Origin: Rubrobacter xylanophilus DSM 9941
GTDB lineage: Bacteria; Actinomycetota; Rubrobacteria; Rubrobacterales; Rubrobacteraceae
NCBI RefSeq assembly: GCF_000014185.1
Contig: NC_008148.1
Coordinates: forward strand, 2,212,001 to 2,276,000
Length of the DNA: 64,000 bases
Direction of reading: 5' to 3'
The notes beneath the pieces are model-generated. The model worked only from the letters and a program-made list of their open reading frames with translations, ran no database searches and had not been told where the DNA came from. Positions 25,344 through 34,018 of this stretch are shown here, one piece after another. A program made the position numbers and the translations under genes. Each line of letters opens with the position of its first letter. Position 1 is the first letter of the stretch.

Positions 25344-25412
25344 TGTGTGGACCTCCTTTCCGAGGACTCGCGATCCTCACTCTAGAGTGTCCGTCTTACC
25401 GGGGGAAGCCCA

Positions 25413-25900
25413 TACCCTGGGAGATGCTCCCCAAGGAGATGGGCTGCGGCTCGGGCCCGGCGTGCTGGCGGCGCATGCGCGACTGGCAGGAGGCGGGGAT
25501 GTGAGAAGGGCTGCATCGGGCTATCCTGGACCGCCTGGGCGAGGCCGACCGGATCGACTGGTCGCGGGGATCTTTGGACTCGGCGAACGTGTCGGCCCAA
25601 AGTAACCTGAAAGACCGGGTCGACTCCGACGGATAAGGGCAAACCGTCACGACTCGTCGCTACTGGTTTCCACCCTCAAAGCGGCGTCCGAGGCGCTGGG
25701 GTGCTGCTCGAGGTAACGAACGTCCACCTCGACCGCGGCTACAACTCGAAGCTCACCTGCGAACGGCTTCGGGAGCTGGGGTTGGGATGTGAGATCTCGG
25801 GGAAGGGCAAGTCCGTGCCGTTTTGGGCAACGTATGGTTCGTGGATCTGTGGAACCGGGAAACCGCCGAGCAAAACGAGGATCTGCAGGACACTGTAGCA
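25413..25900 (+). pseudogene. IS5-type transposase, 3' fragment
   Basis: This continues the fragment at 22,742-22,900: PWEMLPKEMGCGSG, RDWQEAG, LHRAILDRLGEADRIDWSRG and, after further damage, VTNVHLDRGYNSKLTCERLR with LGLGCEISGKGKSVPF. At least three frameshifts or stops are present, so this copy decayed well beyond the IS3 insertion. The right end of the element is not clear; the 320 bases after it (to 26,224) hold no gene I can support. Confidence 0.7.
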
Positions 25901-26180
25901 TTCGACGAGGGAGGTGGCTTGGAACTTGTTGGAGGAGCCAGAGCACCGGCCCCATAGACGAGAAGGACTGCCAGGCCGAATACGACAGCACTCGCGACAG
26001 TTATTCCCTAGATGACGTCATCGTATAGCGAGACGATGGCTGCTTCCGTGTCCTGCACGACATGCGAGATGGAACCGCGATGACTACGAGATCGGGCGGC
26101 GTAATAGTGGTAGAGGCCACGCCCCCTGCAGGCGTGGGAGGTTGCCATGTCGGCAAGGAAACATAAGGTGCCCACCCGCA

Positions 26181-26203
26181 GCAGTCTCGGTCACAGAGAC
26201 TGC
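26181..26203. repeat. hairpin GCAGTCTC-N7-GAGACTGC
   Basis: A perfect 8-base inverted repeat 22 bases past the glycosylase stop. It may be a transcription-stop hairpin, though no T-run follows on the minus strand. Each arm contains GTCTC, the site of the best-known nuclease in the family of the nearby restriction gene. Confidence 0.4.
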
Positions 26204-26224
26204 AACCAGAGTCCTATCCGGCCT

Positions 26225-26920
26225 TCAGCGCAGGCTAGCCGGGACATCCGACTGTGTCGAGTAGAGGCAGAGGGTACGTAGAGTGCAGGCCCGACAAATA
26301 GGGGCTGCCCTACAAACCTCCCAAGCGACCACTAGTATCCCCTGGTGGAGGTGACGAAGCCGCACAGCGTCAAGGTTCTTTGTCAGAACATCGGCAATTT
26401 GCTCCAAGGCCTTGTCTCTGTAGGGATCCATGCTCTTGGGCGGATGTGTCCCCTGCATCACCCTGTACAAGACTCGCTGTACATTATTGTCTAGCGGGAA
26501 CACCCTCTCATTGAACGAGTACAGAAGCACCGCGTCGGCTATGTAGGGACCCACAAAAGGTAAGTCCAGCAAGCGCTCTCTGCTAGGTTGCACCCCACCT
26601 TGCTGCACTATCTGCCTGGCGATCTCGATGAGCTGCAAGGTGCGCCGCCTCAGGCCGGCCTCTCGAGCTACCGCCCATAGGTCTTCGTCCCTCGCTGTTG
26701 CCAGGGCGGCAGCGCTCGGATAGCGGCTGAGCACCCTCTCGTACACCCGCGCCACGACCTTACGCGTCGTCCGTCTCAGGAGGTATTCGGCGAGCAACAC
26801 TCTGAACGGTTCCTCGGCACGGTGCCAAGGGTAGGAGTAGCCGCGTTCTATGCCGAGCGCCGCGAGAGAAGCGGCGATCCTTGAACGATCCTCGGGCCTC
26901 ATGCAGGTGGCAGGGCTCAT
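26225..26920 (-). CDS. MIG-like T/G-mismatch DNA glycosylase (HhH-GPD, 4Fe-4S)
   Basis: The preferred start is ATG 26,920 (231 residues). An upstream open extension overlaps the restriction gene and is not protein-like. RVLLAEYLLRRTT (about 40-52) matches the LLRRTT helix of the archaeal thymine-DNA glycosylase MIG rather than MutY's LLQQT. The HhH is LDLPFVGPYIADAV (118-131), the catalytic Asp is D144 in FPLDNNVQRV, and the cluster Cys are C203, C209, C212 and C218. MIG-type enzymes repair T:G from deaminated 5-methylcytosine, fitting the linked C5-methyltransferase. The leader is very short: CTGACC-17-TATGGA sits just upstream. Confidence 0.8.
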   Translation of the reverse strand: MSPATCMRPEDRSRIAASLAALGIERGYSYPWHRAEEPFRVLLAEYLLRRTTRKVVARVYERVLSRYPSAAALATARDEDLWAVAREAGLRRRTLQLIEIARQIVQQGGVQPSRERLLDLPFVGPYIADAVLLYSFNERVFPLDNNVQRVLYRVMQGTHPPKSMDPYRDKALEQIADVLTKNLDAVRLRHLHQGILVVAWEVCRAAPICRACTLRTLCLYSTQSDVPASLR

Positions 26921-27014
26921 AAAGATAGTGTATCCATAGTTCTGTTGGCTGGCGCGGTCAGAGCCCTCCAGCGAGGCTTGGCCGCGAATCTCTTCTGGAG
27001 GTGAGACAAGAGAG

Positions 27015-28640
27015 TTGGCGAGAGAAGCAGAGTACGGTCGAGGACACCCGAGGTTTCTTGAGTACCAGAAGTTCATCGTGGAGCACCCCAACTACGCCGG
27101 GATGCCGGACGTCCGCGGTGTCAGTGGGGACATCCAGTGGGAAGCCCCCTCGAACCGGAAGTCGGGGAGGTTTCGCGACACGTATCGCAAGAGGGATGCC
27201 TGGTGGGCGGAGAAGGCGAGGGAGGTCGGAATAGACCCGAGCAGCAACCAGTGGATCAGCCGGACGGCAAAGAAGATACACCCGACAGGGGAGAAGCCCT
27301 GCAAGGTCTGCGGAAGGGTGTTGGACATTGCGTACGCCTACCCCAACCGCCACCTCATAGGGCGTCTTCAGAGGCTGCCGTACGTTGACGAGTCGTTCCC
27401 CATCGACCCGCTTGAACACATCTCGAGCCTCGTCACCCGCATGGTGGAGCAGTTTGGAGATAGTGTCTTTGAGGAGCTACCGGCCTTGCTTGGGACCAAG
27501 TGGATCTCGGTGCCGGAGCTAGAGCCGAGGCTCGAGGTCTGGCTGAAGTGGATCGCTGAGGAGTACATCCCACATGAGCCCTCGGTGCTCAGCCCAGGCG
27601 TCATGTCGAACGCGCCCGACCGGCTGGACGGTTTCCACTCCTTCAATATTTGTTGCCGGGGCATCAGAGACAAGGGAAGGTCGAAGGAGAACCTCCAGTC
27701 GTACACGACGGACAGACGGGTCTTCGAGTACTGGGTGGACGGCGACTGGGTAGCTGCGGACAGGCTCATGGGGATCATCCGGTCCGACGACGAACTCAAG
27801 AGAGAGCCTTGCCTCAACGGGCATCCCGGACCTTGTTCCGCCGATCACATAGGCCCCATCTCCCTCGGGTTCGCACACAGGCCCGAGTTCCAGTTCCTGT
27901 GCAAGGCCTGCAACAGCGGGAAGAACAACCGCATGTACGCATCGGACGTGGAGCACCTCAGGCGCAAGAGCGACGAGGGCGAGACAGTGGCATCATGGTA
28001 CAGCCAGAAGCTCTGGGAGCTGCGGAGGGACAGCGTCGTGGACGAGGAGACGGCACGGCGCCTAAGCAAGCTATTGAGGGACAACAGGCACACGGCTATG
28101 CACGTGCTAGACAGGTTTCGCCGGAGCGGCCACCACACCTTTCTGGCAACCTTCCTCGGCCTACACCACGCAAATCACGACATCTCGTTCGAGGGACTGC
28201 GGGTCGAGGACCACCGCACACGCTTCGACAACATCAGGAAGAGCACGAGGACCACGGAGTACGCCACCGAGCAAAAGGCCCGGCGTATCAGAGTGGCCTT
28301 CTCGGCGCTAAGGGACTACGTGGATAAAGAGAGCCGGAACGCGCTCAACGTCTGCACGCCGGCGATCGATGAGAAGATTGCAGAGGCCCTCAGTCTGCTG
28401 GATGGGGAGCCGCTGGACATTCGTAAACTGGACGATAAGATCCGGTCGATAGTCGAACAAGAGGTGCCCTCAGAAGAGGAACTAAGATCGGTAGTGACCC
28501 GGATTCCCACACCAGAAGAGGAGCCAGACACCTTCCGAGACGCGAGAGCCCGGCTTAGAGAGGCGATGGACCTCGTCGCCGCCGAGTTCAGCGACATGTG
28601 GGACGACGACCGGTACGTGCGCACAGATCCTCTAGACTAG
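27015..28640 (+). CDS. HNH restriction endonuclease, Alw26I/Eco31I/Esp3I family (type IIS-like)
   Basis: 541 residues from TTG 27,015, with GGAGGTGA about 11 bases upstream. The N-terminus FLEYQKFIVEHPNYAGMPDV and the HPTGEKPCKVCGRVL block (C96/C99) resemble this type IIS family. The active site is an HNH inside a Cys4 zinc site: C266, C274, D277-H278, C296, C299, N300 (PCSADHIGP ... LCKACNSGKNN). The DH-to-N spacing agrees with that described for Eco31I. It is divergent from the glycosylase. The cognate methyltransferases lie downstream beyond an IS. The recognition sequence is unknown, but family members cut at GTCTC-type sites. Confidence 0.82.
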   Translation: MAREAEYGRGHPRFLEYQKFIVEHPNYAGMPDVRGVSGDIQWEAPSNRKSGRFRDTYRKRDAWWAEKAREVGIDPSSNQWISRTAKKIHPTGEKPCKVCGRVLDIAYAYPNRHLIGRLQRLPYVDESFPIDPLEHISSLVTRMVEQFGDSVFEELPALLGTKWISVPELEPRLEVWLKWIAEEYIPHEPSVLSPGVMSNAPDRLDGFHSFNICCRGIRDKGRSKENLQSYTTDRRVFEYWVDGDWVAADRLMGIIRSDDELKREPCLNGHPGPCSADHIGPISLGFAHRPEFQFLCKACNSGKNNRMYASDVEHLRRKSDEGETVASWYSQKLWELRRDSVVDEETARRLSKLLRDNRHTAMHVLDRFRRSGHHTFLATFLGLHHANHDISFEGLRVEDHRTRFDNIRKSTRTTEYATEQKARRIRVAFSALRDYVDKESRNALNVCTPAIDEKIAEALSLLDGEPLDIRKLDDKIRSIVEQEVPSEEELRSVVTRIPTPEEEPDTFRDARARLREAMDLVAAEFSDMWDDDRYVRTDPLD

Positions 28641-28658
28641 AGGGTGTCTGAAAAGCGG

Positions 28659-29470
28659 TCATGAGGCAAGGCGCCGGAGCATGAGGTGGATCATGCACAG
28701 GTGCACGAGCGCTTCCTGGGTCTCAGGCAAGGCCTCGTAGTCCCGGCTCATGCGGCGGTAGCGTCCCAGCCAGGCAAATGTCCGCTCCACCACCCAGCGC
28801 CTCGGCAGGATCGGGAAGGGGGACCGGGGGGCCAGCTTCTCCCCCAGCGCCACCCGGGTCTAGGCCGATCCCTTCCTTACCCGCTCGACCGTGAGGCCGA
28901 GATCGATCCGAGCCCACGCCACGAAGCCGTCGGTGTAGCCGGCATCGACCCAGAGGTGGGCCAGCTCGGGGTAGCGCTTGGCGATCCGATCCAACACCAG
29001 CTCGCCGCCCCTCGCTGTCGGCCAGATTGGCGGCGTGCACCACTATCCGGAGCACCAGCCTCGTCACGTCGACGAGCAGGTGCCGCTTGCGCCCGTTGGC
29101 CTTCTTGCCCCGTCGTAGCCGCGGTCCCCCTTTTTCGGTGGTCTTCACCGACTGGCTGTCCACTATCCCTGCGCTCAGCCGGGCCGCACGCCCCGCCCTT
29201 TGGCGCTCAAGCTCGCGGAGGGCGTCGTGGATGCGCTCCCAGGTTCCGCCTAGACGCCAGAGCCTGAAGTAATGGTACACCGTCTGCCAGGGCGGGAAGT
29301 CGTGCGGCAGCGCCAGGCGCAGCCGGTCCTGACGACGTAGCCGATGGCGTCTAGGAGGATCTCTCGTCGTCCGCGTGGTGGACGTCCACCGCTCTTGGGG
29401 GCGTGGAACGAGCGGCTCCAGGATGGCCACTCGGCATCTCGGTGAGGTCTGTGAGATAGGGGTGGCGCTC
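28659..29470 (-). pseudogene. IS5-type transposase pseudogene
   Basis: Blocks recovered in order on the minus strand: HPYLTDLT, then LPHDFPPWQTVYHYFRLWRL, GTWERIHDALREL, GIVDSQSVKTTEKGGPRLRR (first Asp), RKRHLLVDV, a frameshift, then [20 protein letters not shown] (catalytic Glu) to the stop. A TAG stop and at least two frameshifts inactivate it. Confidence 0.75.
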
Positions 29471-29499
29471 GGGTGAGATGGGGTGGCTCCGGGACGGTG

Positions 29500-29928
29500 G
29501 TGGGGGAGTGACAGCGGCTTCGGTGTGGGGCTTAGATGCTGGTGGTGGCCGAGGCGTGCGGGGCTTGAGCCGGCGCGGGCAGCCCGCACGGATGAGCATG
29601 CGACTCATCGTGGAGAAGCTCATCGGGCAGCTCGTCTGCTCCTGCCAGTACGCGCAGTGCTCGGCCAGCGTGGCATCGGGACGGCCAGCGTGGCATCATC
29701 GGGATGCGCCGCGACCTGCCGACGCAGCCGAGCGTCATCGCGCCGGATACGGGCAGGACGTCCAGGATGAGGCCGCGAGGCGAGCTCACCCGTCTGGTGG
29801 TAGAGGGTGCGGAAGCGCTTGACGCTCGATACGCTCACACCGAAGCTACGGGCGGCCTCGCTCGTGCTCAGACCACCGTCAAGCGCCTCGACGATGGCTA
29901 CGCGCAGCTCGACCGGATGTGACCTCAT
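29500..29928 (-). pseudogene. IS630-type transposase N-terminal (HTH) pseudogene
   Basis: MRSHPVELRVAIVEALDGGL begins a homeodomain-like HTH (STSEAARSFGVSVSSVKRF) followed by RPHPGRPARI, the usual IS630 OrfA layout. A duplicated 15-20 base segment (GGCCAGCGTGGCATC twice, 29,660-29,695) shifts the frame. STMSRMLIRAG appears in the next frame before the similarity ends at the IS5-type part. Confidence 0.65.
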
Positions 29929-30004
29929 ACCCCCACAGTATGTTCCCGTCACCCGACCTTTTCAGACACCCTCTAGGGTGGTCAGCCAGCCCTACTTGAG
30001 ACGG

Positions 30005-31222
30005 TCAGAGACGATCATTAAGGGCTCGTAGGTACTCCTCGGGACCGATCAAGCCACGCACGAACTCCTGATATGGGTGTTCAGGATCGTGTGTATAGTC
30101 CTTATGGGAGCCGTCCTCACCTGGTCTAAGGGCGGGCAGGTCGGACAACGCATCTCTCACACTCACTGCGGCCGGGAGTTCGTTGAAGAGGCTCATGTTG
30201 TTGCCAAGTTGCGTCACCGTCTTGGGCGGCTCACTCTCAACATCTCCGCTAGAGTCACCAACCAAGATCACACGAGTCCGTCTCTGCGGGACGCCGTACT
30301 CCTCGGCACGCAACCTCCAGACCACAAGCTGCTTGGTGGTAGAAGCGAGCTCGTCTCGGATGGCCCTAAAGACACTACCGCCCTCCATGTTTAGCAGACC
30401 CGGGACGTTCTCAAAGACGAACCCGTCTGGCTGCAGTCTCTCGAGGACGGCTTTGTACTGACGGAACAGCCAGTTACGTTCGTCCCCTACGAAGCGCCGG
30501 TTGCCTGCCGTCGAAAAGCCCTGGCAGGGTGGTCCTCCGAGTACAAAAAATGGCATATTGGGCGATGCATCACGAGCCTCCTCGCACTTCTGGATGATCG
30601 CATCGATTACGTGATGCTCGCGGATGTCGCCGAGAACAATAACATCATGAATGTTGTCTCGGTACGTCAAGAGTGCGGCCTCGTCGACGTCGTTCGCGAC
30701 CACAGGCTGCCAACCAGCCCATTGAAAGCCTAGGGAGAGTCCCCCGGCACCGCTAAATAAGTCAGCGAATAGCCCGCGAGTAGGGATGGCACGTGCGACC
30801 TGGTAGGCGAGCAACGGTGGTACCGCATTGCCGATCTGTCTGCTAACCGCAATGTGGCTGCCACGAAACACAAAGCGGTCTGGGAAGGACTGCAGACGTG
30901 CTGCCTCTCTCTGAGAAAGCGTGCGATGTTGCCCGCCGGAGTAGTCGTAGTGTAGGTGGCAACCGTTGCCAGGGCGGGTGAAGTAGGTATTTATTGTGTA
31001 CGCGGGTGCGTCTGGGCGGAGGCGTCCGTAGTAGGTCGAGCGACTACCCTTGCCGGCGGCGTAGCTGGCACGGATCTGCTGTAGACGCTTGGAGGGAACC
31101 GTCTCTGGTATATCCTTCCAGTTCCCCCCAGGAGGCACGGCCTGTGCGATAGTAAGGTCAAGCGCACTCAAGGACGCTGTGTAGTGGTTCGGGATCATCG
31201 TGTTCCTGCTCGTCTCGCTCAC
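30005..31222 (-). CDS. circularly permuted C5-cytosine DNA methyltransferase
   Basis: 405 residues with GTG start, overlapping the adenine methyltransferase stop (GTGA). The motif order is permuted. Motif IX (TLSQREAARLQSFPD, 101-115) and motif X (RQIGNAVPP, 128-136) come first. Then motif I (FADLFSGAGGLSLGF, 152-166), motif IV (LGGPPCQGFS, catalytic C233), motif VI (FENVPG, 270-275) and motif VIII (VPQRRTR, 311-317) follow. All catalytic elements are present, so it should be active. It marks one strand of the site for the linked HNH nuclease. Permuted C5 enzymes such as M.BssHII are known but uncommon. Confidence 0.9.
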   Translation of the reverse strand: MSETSRNTMIPNHYTASLSALDLTIAQAVPPGGNWKDIPETVPSKRLQQIRASYAAGKGSRSTYYGRLRPDAPAYTINTYFTRPGNGCHLHYDYSGGQHRTLSQREAARLQSFPDRFVFRGSHIAVSRQIGNAVPPLLAYQVARAIPTRGLFADLFSGAGGLSLGFQWAGWQPVVANDVDEAALLTYRDNIHDVIVLGDIREHHVIDAIIQKCEEARDASPNMPFFVLGGPPCQGFSTAGNRRFVGDERNWLFRQYKAVLERLQPDGFVFENVPGLLNMEGGSVFRAIRDELASTTKQLVVWRLRAEEYGVPQRRTRVILVGDSSGDVESEPPKTVTQLGNNMSLFNELPAAVSVRDALSDLPALRPGEDGSHKDYTHDPEHPYQEFVRGLIGPEEYLRALNDRL

Positions 31223-32853
31223 CTCGCGAGTTGCTGTGAGCCTACAGAGGGACAGCGCCAGGCGGGGCTAGTGAGCAAGGCCCTCTTCTCTTCCTCCTCT
31301 ACCTTCTCGAACGCCGAGAGTAGGAGCGCGAAGTCCTCGTGTGACAACCCGTATAACTGGGCCACCCGCACCTCTACTGTGGTAAGTGCCTCCTCGTCAC
31401 CTTTCTCGCAGCGGGCCACCAGTTGAGCAAGCTCGGCCGTTAGGCCCCTGTCATTTAACGGTGGTACACGGGCCTTTCTGACCACGCCGAGCGAGACGTG
31501 AGCCGTGGCTAAGCGCATGCGTACCTGAGCCTCAAAGACGAAGGAGTTCATAACCGCAAGGAGGGCCTTCAGTCTCTCAAGGTCGTCGTCCCTGAAGTAA
31601 GCGACATGCAGTGAGTTACCTGTGACCATACCGGGAGGAACTATAGCGGCTTGGATTCTGCGTCTCTGGTTAGGTCGCGAGATGTCGCGCCACGCGAGTC
31701 GGTAGTGATCCGCTGAAGATGGAATACGAGGCCCGTCGCGATTAACGTATTGGCTCGGAGCTTCGCACATCCTGAAGCGACTCACCATACGTCCTTTGAC
31801 GAAGAGGTAGTCTCCTTTGTCGCCAAGGAAGCGCCTGTGACCAGTTTCATCCAACTCACGACCAGCCCAAAGATCGTCTTGTGACTCTCCCTCAAGATCC
31901 GCGAAGCTTGGTAGGTTGTCCCACTTCGACCGGAGTCCCAGCAGTTCTGGCCCGAACTGCAGAGGGAAGACATAACCGTCTGACCGGAGAGAGTGCCACT
32001 CTTGCTCACTGAAGCGCACCTCTTTACCCCGGAGAGCTCGATCGTGAACGACAAGCATTGTAGGGCTATGACTCGTGACGCCTGGGGACACGACTAGTGT
32101 CACGCTAGGTTGATCCACCTCATCGAAGAGCTTCGCCTCTGCCACGTAGTAGGCGATGTCGTGCACCACATATTCTTCGAATACCCAGCGGCGCAAGGAC
32201 TCGGACATCTGATCCGCTAGGAGCGATGCCGGGGACACCACACCGCACACACCATCGTTGGCGGTGAGTCGCAAAGCCACCTCCGTACCTGCTCTGGCCA
32301 AGTTCATGCCCCACCCCGCATATCTACGTCGGGGTGCCGACAGCGGATAATACTCGACTAGCCTCGAACTCTGCTGCCGGAGTTGCGCCACGTACTCTCT
32401 GGCAACGTCCTCGTCGAGCTGGTCTAGCTCCCGACGGTCAGGCTTGAGGAGCTCCCACGGTGGATTAGTGAGGCACACCACGAACTCTCCGAAGCGACTC
32501 GGAGCGTGAGCAAAGGTGTCGCCTAGGACAGTTTCTACCTCGACCTCCACGCCGAGCTGAGCAGCTGTCTCAAGCACCCGCTTTCTCGCTGTGTCGAGCG
32601 CCGCTGCGTCGCAGTCCCAGAGCTCGACGCTCCACATCCGCGGACGCGCCCCGTCTCTCTTTGAGACAGCCTCAAGGAACCAGCCGATAAGCCGGCCGTC
32701 GCCACAGAACGGGTCGATCACGCTGACTGAACGGCGGCCCTCCAGTTGGGCTGTCCGCACGACCACATCCGCTAGGCGTCGCCCGATGAACTCATGAGTA
32801 TAAAAACGTCCGGTAGCCCTAGTTAACAAGTCTTTCGAGTTACGCTTCCTCAT
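31219..32853 (-). CDS. N6-adenine-type DNA methyltransferase, Alw26I/Eco31I family
   Basis: From ATG 32,853 (AGGCGAGAAGAG upstream) the protein has 544 residues; ATG 32,877 is an alternative. Motif I is SVIDPFCGDGRLIGWF and motif IV is CLTNPPWELLKP, as in gamma-class N6-adenine enzymes. A long target-recognition-like C-terminal half follows. Type IIS systems of this family use one adenine and one cytosine methyltransferase on opposite strands, as found here. It is coupled to the C5 enzyme by GTGA. The frame stays open far upstream, but that DNA is regulatory. Confidence 0.82.
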   Translation of the reverse strand: MRKRNSKDLLTRATGRFYTHEFIGRRLADVVVRTAQLEGRRSVSVIDPFCGDGRLIGWFLEAVSKRDGARPRMWSVELWDCDAAALDTARKRVLETAAQLGVEVEVETVLGDTFAHAPSRFGEFVVCLTNPPWELLKPDRRELDQLDEDVAREYVAQLRQQSSRLVEYYPLSAPRRRYAGWGMNLARAGTEVALRLTANDGVCGVVSPASLLADQMSESLRRWVFEEYVVHDIAYYVAEAKLFDEVDQPSVTLVVSPGVTSHSPTMLVVHDRALRGKEVRFSEQEWHSLRSDGYVFPLQFGPELLGLRSKWDNLPSFADLEGESQDDLWAGRELDETGHRRFLGDKGDYLFVKGRMVSRFRMCEAPSQYVNRDGPRIPSSADHYRLAWRDISRPNQRRRIQAAIVPPGMVTGNSLHVAYFRDDDLERLKALLAVMNSFVFEAQVRMRLATAHVSLGVVRKARVPPLNDRGLTAELAQLVARCEKGDEEALTTVEVRVAQLYGLSHEDFALLLSAFEKVEEEEKRALLTSPAWRCPSVGSQQLAR

Positions 32854-33199
32854 CTCTTCTCGCCTATTGTGCAACATGGACAGCTGTCTTGGAAGCTCAG
32901 GCTTATGGCCTGCTCCGAGAAGAGTCACCTCTGCTCTCGACCTCGACCTCATGCCACTGGCACCGCTGCCTCGATTGCCAGACTCTCGTTGCCTACTCAC
33001 GTGGACTCTCCCACTGCAGTCTTGGACTGCTGCGTGAGAACCACAGAGTTCGCTTTCCATGACTTTCCCATACCAACACCCACTTGCCTCACCATGAGCA
33101 GTGGTCACCCTACAATCATAGTATAATAATTTCAAATTTAAATCATAATTATCTTGCATGTAGTGAGAGGTTATCGAAAGGTGAGGCGGTGGCGCAGAC
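32854..33199. promoter_or_regulatory. AT-rich divergent control region of the restriction-modification locus
   Basis: The 346 bases between the methyltransferase operon and the XRE gene include about 60 bases of nearly pure A/T at 33,110-33,160. TATAAT at 33,122-33,127 is the best -10 element for the rightward XRE gene; no good -35 is seen. A divergent regulator over an AT-rich promoter is the usual layout for control of methyltransferase expression. Confidence 0.45.
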
Positions 33200-33460
33200 A
33201 TGGTGGGCGACGTCGAGGTTGACGGGGAGAGGTTAAGACGCCTGAGGCGGGAGCGTGCCCTAAGCCAACAAGGCCTCAAGCGGATAGCAGGGGTAGCGCA
33301 AAGTACAATCTCTGAACTTGAAAGTGGCAAACGCTCTGCCAAGCTGCGTACGGTGCGTATCCTCGCTGAAGCGTTGGGCGTAGAGCCCAAGGAATTGATG
33401 AAGCAGACGCGAGCGAGGAGTAGTCAGGCGTCGCGACGTGGAACAGCGGCTGAAGGATGA
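33200..33460 (+). CDS. XRE-family regulator of the restriction-modification locus
   Basis: 86 residues containing a standard HTH_3: LRRLRRERALSQQGLKRIAG, VAQSTISELESGKRS, KLRTVRILAEALGVEPKEL. It resembles C-proteins and other R-M repressors in size and fold. Position and divergence from the methyltransferase operon suggest it controls that promoter. AAGGTGAGG lies about 12 bases before the ATG. Confidence 0.75.
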   Translation: MVGDVEVDGERLRRLRRERALSQQGLKRIAGVAQSTISELESGKRSAKLRTVRILAEALGVEPKELMKQTRARSSQASRRGTAAEG

Positions 33461-34018
33461 GGGTGGAAGTATTTGAGCCACGGCACGCTACGTGGCCCTT
33501 CCGAGGGTAGCGGGGCTTGGGTAAGGCGCCTTTTCTTCTTCTCTAGCAATCTTCAGGTGGCAGAATGCACGCCGAGAAGCGTCAACCTCGCTGATACTCC
33601 AGACCACTCTCGTCTCCCTCACCAACTTGGTGGCTGCTGAGAACGCGGAAGTCAGAAGACCGAGAACTCGTTCTCGCGTACGTCCTCGGGGGCACCTTGA
33701 CTCAGGCATCGGTCTAGTGACCGGCCAGAAGCTCGACGGTGTTCTCGCCGACGTCAGCGAATAGCGAGTTGAGAAACGAGCACGAGCGGAGCCGAAGAGG
33801 ACGAAACTTACAGCACTACCGACAAGGGACAACAGGAACAGACGGCAGCATCAAGGCCAAGTGCGCAACCGACGCGGACGGAGCCGCCGGCGGAGATCAC
33901 GGCCGCCACCTCGGGAGAGACAGGAAAGGGCGAGCCGTGACGGGAGCCGCAGAAGGTCACTGCCCCATCGAGGGGGAACGGAGAAGAAGGGCCGGATGTT
34001 GTGCCGCCGGAGATCATG
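33461..34018. other. non-coding segment at the island's right side
   Basis: 558 bases in which every frame is short or of improbable composition. I see no gene, tRNA or IS end. Confidence 0.4.

Larger units (their letters stand above)
22901..25412 (-). mobile_element. IS3-family element inserted in the IS5-type gene and itself split by an IS30-type element
   Basis: The ends begin TGGGATTCCCCCG (left) and, read inward from the right, TGGGCTTCCCCCG, with a shared CGGACAC further in. This is an imperfect inverted repeat of about 32 bases with the TG...CA ends of IS3 elements. A three-base target duplication TAC flanks it (22,898-22,900 and 25,413-25,415). Removing it restores the IS5-type reading KSGIPWEMLP. 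Without the inner IS30 the element is about 1,270 bases. Both transposase frames are damaged. Confidence 0.85.
28641..29972. mobile_element. 1,332-base IS with IS5-type transposase plus IS630-type OrfA, in one pair of inverted repeats
   Basis: Both ends read AGGGTGTCTGAAAAG inward and are flanked by CTAG on each side (28,637-28,640; 29,973-29,976). That is a TA-centred duplication overlapping the restriction gene's stop codon. The left two-thirds encode an IS5-type transposase and the right third an IS630-type N-terminal HTH protein, both on the minus strand. The two families share one set of ends, so this is either a hybrid or an IS5 relative with a captured gene. Confidence 0.75.

Noticed and set aside
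26021-26224. Possible gene between the IS5 remnant and the glycosylase
   Set aside because: Short frames only, no start context.
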